Below the pieces are notes generated by a model that ran no database searches, was not told the origin of the DNA, and worked only from the letters and a program-made list of their open reading frames with translations. This document shows, one piece after another, positions 1 through 5,678 of a stretch of 11,547 nucleotides of DNA (position 1 is the first letter of the stretch; each line of letters begins with the position of its first letter). Source of the DNA: CAIWGV01 sp964515175 (GTDB lineage: Bacteria; Pseudomonadota; Alphaproteobacteria; UBA7879; UBA5542); assembly GCA_964515175.1 (NCBI GenBank), contig CAZEUR010000038.1:1-11547 (forward strand), written 5' to 3'. Both the position numbers and the translations under genes were made by a program.

Positions 1-460
1 GGTATGACTGATGAGTTGCTGGATACCACCGAGGAAGCGGGCGCTGATGGTGTGGGGGAGGCAACGGGTAACACCGAGGGGCTGCTGGATTGAACCGCTG
101 CTATTACCACGGAGGAAGAGGGCGCTGACNNNNNNNNNNNNNNNNNNNNNNNNNNNNNNNNNNNNNNNNNNNNNNNNNNNNNNNNNNNNNNNNNNNNNNN
201 NNNNNNNNNNNNNNNNNNNNNNNNNNNNNGGTATGACTGATGAGTTGCTGGATACCACCGAGGAAGCGGGCGCTGATGGTGTGGTGGAGGCAATTGGTAA
301 CACCGAGGGGCTGCTGGATTGAAGCGTTGCAATTACCACGGAGGAAGAGGGTTCCGATGGCGTTGGGGTGGCTGACGGTATGACTGATGAGTTGCTGGAT
401 ACCACCGAGGAAGCGGGCGCTGATGGTGTGGGGGAGGTTGCCGGTGTGATGGAAGCACTT
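1..460. repeat. 147-bp in-frame tandem repeat encoding Ser/Pro/Val tail
   Basis: The string ggtatgactgatgagttgct recurs at 1, 230 and 377. The copies at 232 and 379 are exactly 147 bp (49 codons) apart and match for over 50 bp with one mismatch; then the last copy decays. Each unit holds two related halves, one reading APASSVVSSNSSVIP and the other PSSSVVIATLQSSSPSV on the minus strand. The unit length is a multiple of three, so copy number can change without a frameshift. Confidence 0.85.
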
Positions 461-2058
461 CTAGAAGGTGTTGGCAGCAGGGTGGACTGAGCGACGGGAG
501 GCAGAGCCGAAGGTTCTACGGCAGAAGCCCCTACTAGTCCGGTTTTTGCGGAAGCGCTCTCATAGGGGGTCATAGAACCTTGGATGCTATTTATCGCTCC
601 CTCTAAAATAAGGAGCTGCAGAGAGGTTTTGAGAGCTCCATACAAAAAGCTGAGGCCCCGTACTTTTTTGTTGGTATCTCCGAGGCTGGCCAAAAGTCGT
701 AAGATGTAAGCATTCTTTAAGGCATGTCCCTTGGAGTCCTCACGAGTTTGGCGTAGATACTCAAAGGCAGTGGTGCGTTGAACCATATTATTAACATTGC
801 TAATGTCTGGGGAAGACAGATCATTGGTGACTGCATACAGTGAGTCTACGGCCTCTATCCAACTGAATGCTGTGTGATGCTGAGAGAAATGATAAATTTT
901 CTTTAGGGCCTTAAGAGCTTTATCAGGCTTTACACGAGGATCACGGAGAAGTTGCGTAAGATCTCGAAAGGTGGATGCAAAAAGGCCTTTAAAAATATCG
1001 CGTCTTAAGGATTGCGGTTCTTCTAGACGGTTAAGAATAGTGTCTATGGCTTTATTGGAGTCAGGGCTCATTGAGCCTCTGGAATAAGCCTCCATAGCGC
1101 CCCCAAAGAAGGGAATGGCGTAAAGTAAACCAAGAGCCTGTTGGCCCGAAGAGTGGACCAAAATATTTCCCCCAGTAAAAATATCCAATATGGGCTGATG
1201 AGAGATTCCTTGATAGGCGATAAATCCAAGAGTGACTAGGCAGGACTCGATGATTGCTGTATTCCAGGTTCCTTCTATAAAGCCCATTAAGCTGTAACAT
1301 CTTTTTCGACTAGAAAAAAGCCTATCAAGAGGCGCCACTCGTAATTTTTTTTCTAAACCTAAGAGGGCATTCTTGGTTTGTGCTTGGGACTCATTTTCCA
1401 TGAACACAGAAGCAGAGTCAGCTGACTTAAAAGATGTTTCAGCAATATTATATAGATCAGCGTTCCAGGCTGTATTGCTGCCTGATCCAACGGCAGTATA
1501 AATCGCCGGCTCATCTTTTCGACCATCTGCTATAGCGTACATCTGAGGGTTCCAGTTGCCTGAAGTGGGTTCAATAGAGCTGTAAATCTGCCCTGGAATA
1601 CCGTCTTGTTCAGCTTCGGCATATAGGAAGTCTGTGGGGGATTCCCCCATGTCGTACAGTCCATGGGTTTTTTTAGAGACGACGGCATAGGGGAGTGAAA
1701 ATCCAAAATTATCCTGATAGGCATATTGATTCGCAGTATCGTCATCGGTGGCGGCCACATCATAATAGCCCTGTGCTTTTTCTCCTTCACTATAGAGAGG
1801 AAAAGTTGCATAGACGGCATTTTCTGTAGTCGCGTCGTATTGGTTGTCTAAGCTAGATGATTGAGGGATATCATACAAAGCAGGGCCTGTAGATGCAGCG
1901 TAAAGACCACTTAGAGTCGCTGGATCATAAAGGGGTTCTGTGGGGCGTATGGCCTGCTGTGTGGCAGGATAAGAAGATTCTTCCTGCGTTGCGGAAAAGC
2001 TGGTTCCTGAAATAATAAGGGAGAATATGATCGCTGCAATGGGGTGCGAAACTGTCAT
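1..2058 (-). CDS. Secreted tyrosine-motif / Ser-Pro-repeat protein (3' end outside window, gap inside)
   Basis: I read this frame codon by codon; it is open from ATG 2058 down to the gap at 229 with no stop, about 609 residues, and one frame is also open from 129 to 1. The start has AGGAAAGG just upstream. Residues 1-22 are a signal peptide (short polar start, IAAIIFSLIIS core, SFSA). Residues 30-203 hold about 18 tyrosines in short similar contexts: EPLYDP, SGLYAAS, ALYDIPQ, AVYATF, GYYDVA, GLYDMG, FLYAEAE, QIYSSIE, QMYAIAD, AIYTAVG, DLYNIAE. Residues ~220-485 look helical, with hydrophobic stretches around 267-283 and 306-320. From ~490 the chain is rich in Ser, Pro, Thr and Val and ends in tandem repeats. 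I recognise no enzyme domain. Exported tyrosine-motif proteins recall phosphotyrosine effectors such as Bartonella Beps or chlamydial Tarp, but this is resemblance of motif style only. It could instead be a structural surface protein. Confidence 0.85.
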   Translation of the reverse strand, partial: MTVSHPIAAIIFSLIISGTSFSATQEESSYPATQQAIRPTEPLYDPATLSGLYAASTGPALYDIPQSSSLDNQYDATTENAVYATFPLYSEGEKAQGYYDVAATDDDTANQYAYQDNFGFSLPYAVVSKKTHGLYDMGESPTDFLYAEAEQDGIPGQIYSSIEPTSGNWNPQMYAIADGRKDEPAIYTAVGSGSNTAWNADLYNIAETSFKSADSASVFMENESQAQTKNALLGLEKKLRVAPLDRLFSSRKRCYSLMGFIEGTWNTAIIESCLVTLGFIAYQGISHQPILDIFTGGNILVHSSGQQALGLLYAIPFFGGAMEAYSRGSMSPDSNKAIDTILNRLEEPQSLRRDIFKGLFASTFRDLTQLLRDPRVKPDKALKALKKIYHFSQHHTAFSWIEAVDSLYAVTNDLSSPDISNVNNMVQRTTAFEYLRQTREDSKGHALKNAYILRLLASLGDTNKKVRGLSFLYGALKTSLQLLILEGAINSIQGSMTPYESASAKTGLVGASAVEPSALPPVAQSTLLPTPSRSASITPATSPTPSAPASSVVSSNSSVIPSATPTPSEPSSSVVIATLQSSSPSVLPIASTTPSAPASSVVSSNSSVIXXXXXXXXXXXXXXXXXXXXXXXXXXXXXXXXXXVSALFLRGNSSGSIQQPLGVTRCLPHTISARFLGGIQQLISHT
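130..229. other. Assembly gap of exactly 100 N
   Basis: There are exactly 100 N, the conventional size for a gap of unknown length, and both flanks lie inside the tandem repeat. The flanks are in different frames when 100 nt is taken literally, but they join in frame if the N block is removed. The real array is therefore probably longer by whole repeat units. Confidence 0.95.
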
Positions 2059-2103
2059 GAAGTCATCCTTTCCTCTTACAAGAGGGGTTAAGTCAACGGG
2101 CTG

Positions 2104-2132
2104 ATAATATATGAGTTTAAAAAAATAGTAAA
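2104..2132 (-). promoter_or_regulatory. Sigma70-type promoter for the secreted tyrosine-motif gene
   Basis: On the minus strand TTTACT (2127-2132) and TATTAT (2104-2109) are separated by 17 nt in an AT-rich stretch. The expected start of transcription is about 40 nt before the ATG at 2058. A shifted -10, TATATT, is also possible with a shorter spacer. Confidence 0.55.
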
Positions 2133-2250
2133 TTAATTTGTAAGCTTTTGTATTGGTAGTAGGGATCATACGTAATATTCAAACTCGAAAATGAGTTTTT
2201 CGGATGCAAAAAACAAGTTTCAAATCCAGGATTTTATGGACGTCGGTACG

Positions 2251-2327
2251 TTCTCCACATTTCCACATCCTTGGGGATTGCTCCCTCATATAGCAAAATC
2301 CCCCTGGGCTTGTGGAATTGGTGGGAA
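2251..2327. repeat. Imperfect long inverted repeat (hairpin) in the intergenic region
   Basis: Several paired blocks nest around a centre near 2287: GCT with AGC, GGGGATT (2273-2279) with AATCCCC (2297-2303), TTCCACA (2261-2267) with TGTGGAA (2311-2317), and CCAC (2255-2258) with GTGG (2321-2324). A further small stem, AATTGG 2316-2321 with CCAATT 2337-2342, competes with the outer arm and is followed by TTTT. It could be a palindromic repeat element, a structured leader or a weak terminator; no T-run directly follows the main stem. The rest of 2133-2377 shows nothing else I can support. Confidence 0.6.
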
Positions 2328-2377
2328 ACGGGACCTCCAATTTTACTTGACAGATGAAACTGTGCTAGACTGAACCT

Positions 2378-2527
2378 ATGAGATACAAGAAATTTTTATC
2401 TGTCTTTCTGTAGTTGGCCTTGATGTCCGCTGTGTGTGCTCTTTGGATCTATGGTCATGAGACTCTGGCAGAGATCGGAGCTGGTATCGTGTTTTTGGGC
2501 TTCATTTTGGCATACAGGGGGGGTTAG
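2378..2527 (+). pseudogene. Small membrane-protein frame interrupted by an in-frame TAG
   Basis: From ATG 2378 the frame reads MRYKKFLSVFL, a TAG at 2411-2413, then continues open as LALMSAVCALWIYG, HETLAEIGAG and IVFLGFILAYRGG to a TAG at 2525-2527. Read through, it is a ~49-residue protein with two hydrophobic helices joined by a short polar loop, a sensible design for a small inner-membrane protein. The stop sits within the first helix. No ribosome binding site precedes the ATG. It may be a decayed gene, a gene starting at the internal ATG 2423, or chance. No known family is recognised. Confidence 0.35.
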
Positions 2528-2603
2528 AAGTACTCGAAGCCTTCATATTCCCTTCCTTTTTTGCAAAAGGGCCTTTGAAGTGGTTGAAACGTAAGGGAAA
2601 AAA

Positions 2604-3344
2604 ATGAAACAACTTCCTGTCTGGAACACATTTAAAGAGTCTGCCGTCTTTACCGCCTCCAATTGGAGGGTTTTAGGGAAATTATTACTTATTCCCCTCA
2701 TTCTTCTGGCAGGATCAGCAATTTTAGAAAATTATTTTATTAACACAGATAGTCCTATTCAGTGGATCTCATGGACTGCCATGCTAAAAAAATTGATCAG
2801 TGTATTTTCTTTCTGCCTCTGGGCGCCTCAATGGATTCGGTGTTATGTTGCCCCCTCCACAAAAATACATTTCTTTCAGTTTCAAGCGCTCGAATGGAAA
2901 TTTTTCCGATATTCTTTCTTCGTTTTTATCTTTCTCATAGGCCCCATCATTCTTTTGGGTATTGGGTTAGTACCTTTTTTGCCATACGGAAAAGAGTTTG
3001 CGATGAATTTTTCCACTGCTAGGTTGCTTATATGTTTAGCACCCTTAACAGTAGGTCTTTGGCTTATTACCAAGATTCTGGCACGTTTCTCTTTTCTGTG
3101 GCCTTCACTTGTCTGTTCAGACTCCACAAAGCTTAAGCGTGTTTGGGAACAGACGGAACCTTACCAAAGGAAATTGATGTGTATACAGAGTTTTGTCACG
3201 ATTCTGGTGGTGTTTTGGGTGAAATTCAAAAACCCCATAACGAGTGTCCCTCTGATTCTTGCAGGTACTTTTCTAGACGCTGTTATCCTAATTTATTTCA
3301 CGAAGTTCTATCAAGATTCCAAGAAGAGGAGGAAATCTAAATGA
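2604..3344 (+). CDS. Polytopic inner-membrane protein, first gene of a coupled pair
   Basis: 246 residues with about six hydrophobic segments (near 24-42, 62-78, 101-125, 140-157, 192-206, 213-234) and a basic C-terminal tail ending KKRRKSK. The start is preceded by AAGGGA at a suitable distance. Residues 158-190 (ILARFSFLWPSLV then KLKRVWEQTEPYQRKL) recall the conserved stretch of alphaproteobacterial multi-helix proteins related to the glycerophosphodiester phosphodiesterase membrane domain, where an Arg-rich helix end is followed by a Ser-Trp-x-x-Thr segment; here that second part is degenerate. The function is unknown. The gene ends in ATGA, overlapping the next gene by four bases, so the two are probably translated together and may act as partners. 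Confidence 0.85.
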   Translation: MKQLPVWNTFKESAVFTASNWRVLGKLLLIPLILLAGSAILENYFINTDSPIQWISWTAMLKKLISVFSFCLWAPQWIRCYVAPSTKIHFFQFQALEWKFFRYSFFVFIFLIGPIILLGIGLVPFLPYGKEFAMNFSTARLLICLAPLTVGLWLITKILARFSFLWPSLVCSDSTKLKRVWEQTEPYQRKLMCIQSFVTILVVFWVKFKNPITSVPLILAGTFLDAVILIYFTKFYQDSKKRRKSK

Positions 3345-4021
3345 TCATTCAGTTCTTCAAATATAATCTGTTTATCCCTTTTTTGGTTTTGCTCCTCTCA
3401 GGAGTTATTTTGTGTGTAGTCGATTCCTGTAATGAACATCCTCGTCATCGCTACTTAAACGACAAGTTTATAGGTCAAAAAAGCAGAGACTTTGTCGTCA
3501 ATTCATTCAAAATGATACCTGTTCAATCTCAAAAATCTCCCCCTGTGGCCTTAGTATTGAAAGCTGAAGTTCTTGTGGAAGATCTAAGGTTACCTCTTGA
3601 GAAGGGATATAAAGTTATTGCTTATGATAGCCAAAGTGTTCCTTTTGAGATCATGAAAGACAGTTATGGTAAATTTGAAAAGAATTTAACGGTTGTCAAT
3701 CCAAGTGACCAAGATGAATTTGACAAAACACTAACATCCCTCAACTTAGTTATGTCCAGTTTTGATCTCCCCTTCTTTGAGCCATCGATGTTTAAAGAGG
3801 AATGGAGCACCCTTGATCAAAAAATACAGAAAGGCGGATATTTTATCGGGAACTTCTTTGATCCAAGTTTTTCTGTTTTTGATGAGAAGATCAAAGCACA
3901 AATGACGTTCCACACAAAACAAGAAGTTTTAAAGCTCTTCAAGAATTATAAAATATTGAAGTTTGAAGAGGTCAATAAGGGGCATGAGCATTTCTATGAG
4001 GTCTTTGCTCAGAAGATTTAA
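3341..4021 (+). CDS. Membrane-anchored degenerate class I methyltransferase-like protein
   Basis: 226 residues. Residues 1-28 form one hydrophobic helix, then the chain is soluble. The rest follows the layout of small TehB/methyltransferase_25-like enzymes: a lead-in (HRYLNDKFIGQKSRDFVVNSF), a beta strand plus helix, the strand KGYKVIAYDSQS with the acidic end of motif II (D96), LNLVMSSFDLPFF at the motif IV position, KIQKGGYFIGNFF like the LKPGG motif, then MTFHTKQEVLKLF and HFYEVFAQK. The motif I loop, normally DLGCGxG, reads ALVLKAEVLVEDL at 70-82 with no glycines. It probably cannot bind SAM in the usual way. I infer a pseudoenzyme with a binding or scaffold role at the membrane, beside the upstream membrane protein with which it overlaps ATGA. 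The lipobox is not convincing (L before C25). Confidence 0.75.
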   Translation: MIIQFFKYNLFIPFLVLLLSGVILCVVDSCNEHPRHRYLNDKFIGQKSRDFVVNSFKMIPVQSQKSPPVALVLKAEVLVEDLRLPLEKGYKVIAYDSQSVPFEIMKDSYGKFEKNLTVVNPSDQDEFDKTLTSLNLVMSSFDLPFFEPSMFKEEWSTLDQKIQKGGYFIGNFFDPSFSVFDEKIKAQMTFHTKQEVLKLFKNYKILKFEEVNKGHEHFYEVFAQKI

Positions 4022-4068
4022 GGCCTTTAATTTGTGAAATTCCCCTCTCGTAAATACGCCATTTTTCA

Positions 4069-4185
4069 TGCGACAAACCACGCAAAAAAATACCTCTATT
4101 TGTCGCACGATTTTGGAGGGGTCTGTCGCACAAAAGAGGGACGTTTGTCGCATGTCGCACTCCCTAGGGAATGCGACATGCGACA
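4069..4185. repeat. Cluster of seven TGTCGCA heptamers (iteron-like)
   Basis: The heptamer TGTCGCA occurs at 4101-4107, 4124-4130, 4146-4152 and 4153-4159, and in inverse orientation (TGCGACA) at 4069-4075, 4172-4178 and 4179-4185. Several have flanking T or A giving TTTGTCGCA. Seven copies in 117 bp are far beyond chance. The cluster lies just past the 3' end of the helicase-like gene. I infer binding sites for a replication or partition protein, or an operator; a bidirectional terminator alone would not explain the single copies. Confidence 0.7.
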
Positions 4186-4187
4186 AA
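4144..4187. repeat. 44-bp near-perfect palindrome inside the heptamer cluster
   Basis: Left arm TTTGTCGCATGTCGCA (4144-4159) is the exact reverse complement of 4172-4187, and the middle contains TCCCTAGGGA, so only one C/A pair breaks full symmetry. It could fold into a cruciform or a very stable hairpin. A T-run (4195-4199) on the plus strand lies a few bases downstream, so it may also end transcription from 3341-4021. Confidence 0.8.
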
Positions 4188-4197
4188 GTGGGTGTTT

Positions 4198-5208
4198 TTA
4201 CCCCTTCCTCCTCCTCTTCAATTTCCCAATTTCCCCCTCCGATTCTGCTTTATTGAGGATCCGATAGACGGTGCTACGGTCGATCTCAAGTTCTTCCACA
4301 ACATCTTTGATAGACATGCCTTCTCGATATAGATCAATCACCTTAATCCGGTTGGATTCCACCAAGGGCAGCATCCTCCAAGATTGCGTTGATCCTTCCT
4401 GCGTGAGACTTGCCACAAAGGGCTCCACGTTTTCCCCATAGAGGTGTCGGGCTTTTTCAAAGTGAACCTCAAACCGGGCGCCGTCGCTGGCTTCATAGTC
4501 GCTGGGGCGCTTCAAGACCATCACCGTATCAAGGATATCCTCCCGTTTGGAGGTTCCTCTCTGGTTACCATTCTTGCCTGCATGGTGGATAAAGATGATG
4601 CTCTTTCCCTGCGCTCGTTTGGCGAGAGCCCATTGGCCGCAGCTGATCCAACTTTCTGCTTCGTTCTCTCGTCCATCTCCTCGCAAGAGGCAGGAGAGAT
4701 TATCCACGATGATGAGCTCTGTCGATGGAAGAATAAACCGATCGATCTCTTGTTGCCCTTTGAAGGTTGCCAGATCCGGCATGAAGCCTTTCTGAAGGTC
4801 AGGGGTTAGCAACCGGAAGTTTTCCTCAGGAAAGTCTAGCGCGCCTTGCGTCAAGGCATGTAACCGTTCGTACAGTGCGTTCTCCGGCATCTCGCCATCG
4901 AGATACAACACTCCTCTAGGCTTATCCGCCTTCCACCCCAGAAACTCTCCCCCTGAGGCTACGGCATAGGCAATCCCCAAGGCCACATGGGTTTTGCCCA
5001 CGCCGCGCCAGGAATAAATCATATTGAGACTTTGTGTTGTAAGCCATGGAGCCAATATCAATTCCCGAGGTGGCCACGGATGGGCGAGAAACGCCTTCAA
5101 TGTCACAACCTCCGATTGATTTTCAGGGAAGGATACGATATTCTGAGAACGATTTAGATTACGGAGCCCGTCTGCGCCAACAGCGGGCTTTTCTTTTACA
5201 ACAGTCAT
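4198..5208 (-). CDS. RepA-type hexameric helicase-like ATPase with C-terminal HTH
   Basis: 336 residues, RecA-fold P-loop ATPase of the RepA/AAA_25 group, the family of IncQ plasmid RepA helicases and related phage and island proteins. Walker A is SWRGVGKT at 66-73, followed by a GEFLGW loop and VLYLDGEMP (99-107). Walker B is ELIIVDN (164-170). The SIIFIHHAGKNGNQRGTS segment (203-220) matches the family's His-His-x-x-Lys sensor region. Residues 286-325 form an HTH (MSIKDVVEELEIDRSTVYRILNK split over two helices) absent from plasmid RepA proper, suggesting sequence-specific DNA binding. The start directly follows the stop of the HTH gene upstream, with GGGAGGAA as ribosome binding site, so both are one operon. 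Iteron-like repeats lie just beyond its 3' end. I infer replication or maintenance of a mobile element. Confidence 0.85.
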   Translation of the reverse strand: MTVVKEKPAVGADGLRNLNRSQNIVSFPENQSEVVTLKAFLAHPWPPRELILAPWLTTQSLNMIYSWRGVGKTHVALGIAYAVASGGEFLGWKADKPRGVLYLDGEMPENALYERLHALTQGALDFPEENFRLLTPDLQKGFMPDLATFKGQQEIDRFILPSTELIIVDNLSCLLRGDGRENEAESWISCGQWALAKRAQGKSIIFIHHAGKNGNQRGTSKREDILDTVMVLKRPSDYEASDGARFEVHFEKARHLYGENVEPFVASLTQEGSTQSWRMLPLVESNRIKVIDLYREGMSIKDVVEELEIDRSTVYRILNKAESEGEIGKLKRRRKG

Positions 5209-5415
5209 CTATTCCTCCCGTCCATAAACCGTGCGATTATCGATAAAGGTGATGAGATCAGAGAGCTTATATTTCACCAGCCGCCCCACTTTGACCACAG
5301 GCAAGTTGTACCGTTTGTTGCAGGTCCACACCGTGAGAGTTCCTTCCGTCGTACCCAGAAGCTCTGCCGCTTCTCGTCGATTCAGTAGTTTGTCGTTAAA
5401 TTGTAATTCTTTCAT
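5209..5415 (-). CDS. Small excisionase/AlpA-like HTH DNA-binding protein
   Basis: 68 residues, the usual size for MerR-like HTH_17 proteins. Residues 11-31 (LNRREAAELLGTTEGTLTVW) are the helix-turn-helix, and LPVVKVGRLVKYKLSDLITFID (39-59) is the typical wing and following helix. Such proteins act as excisionases, or as small regulators in phages, integrative elements and plasmids. The start is preceded by GAGGAAAA. Its stop codon abuts the ATG of the helicase-like gene, so the pair is co-transcribed and probably co-regulated. No integrase gene is visible in the window, so an excision role is not shown. Confidence 0.8.
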   Translation of the reverse strand: MKELQFNDKLLNRREAAELLGTTEGTLTVWTCNKRYNLPVVKVGRLVKYKLSDLITFIDNRTVYGREE

Positions 5416-5584
5416 TTTTTCCTCATTTCATAAATGTTAATCAATGAAGGAAAGCGTAGGATGAGGCGGGTAAAGTTTCTAGAGGTTTAGAGTGACGAGC
5501 TTCTAAAAAAGCCGAACAAAATTCTGAAAAATCCTTGGAAATATAAGGCTTAGAAGGTGTCAGTGTTAGCGGATTTTTTGGATG

Positions 5585-5599
5585 AGGGGTGTCACCCCT
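5585..5599. promoter_or_regulatory. 15-bp perfect palindrome AGGGGTGTCACCCCT
   Basis: A perfect dyad with one central base, located between the divergent HTH/helicase operon and the glycosyltransferase-like gene, about 30 bp upstream of the -35 box of the latter. It looks like an operator for a dimeric regulator. No second copy is seen in the window. The rest of 5416-5678 contains only the promoter described next. Confidence 0.4.
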
Positions 5600-5627
5600 G
5601 GAGAGAGGATGTTTTTTGCGGAAGCAC

Positions 5628-5656
5628 TTGAAGTTTATCAACTTTATCCCTATATG
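5628..5656 (+). promoter_or_regulatory. Sigma70-type promoter for the glycosyltransferase-like gene
   Basis: TTGAAG (5628-5633) and TATATG (5651-5656) are 17 nt apart, giving a predicted start about 16 nt before the ATG at 5679. This also argues against the longer reading frame that begins at 5589. Confidence 0.55.
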
Positions 5657-5678
5657 GGCTTTAGAATGGAGAATTTTT

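Noticed and set aside
1..460. CRISPR array
   Set aside because: The repeats are contiguous 147-bp coding units in frame with a gene, without short repeats separated by unique spacers.
2347..2371. Perfect TTGACA box
   Set aside because: No acceptable -10 hexamer at 16-18 nt; TAGACT is only 13 nt away.
2191..2373. 60-residue plus-strand frame
   Set aside because: It runs across the inverted repeat, has no ribosome binding site and no protein-like pattern; the DNA palindrome explains its Pro/Trp/Gly content.
4034..4267. Short plus-strand frames across the heptamer cluster
   Set aside because: They read through the repeats and the opposite-strand helicase gene; their content follows the repeat DNA.
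5441..5641. 66-residue minus-strand frame upstream of the HTH gene
   Set aside because: It contains the AGGGGTGTCACCCCT dyad and the opposite-strand promoter, has no ribosome binding site and resembles no family I know.
5589..5678. Upstream extension of the glycosyltransferase-like protein
   Set aside because: It would hide a good signal peptide and lie over the likely promoter; ATG 5679 has a proper ribosome binding site.
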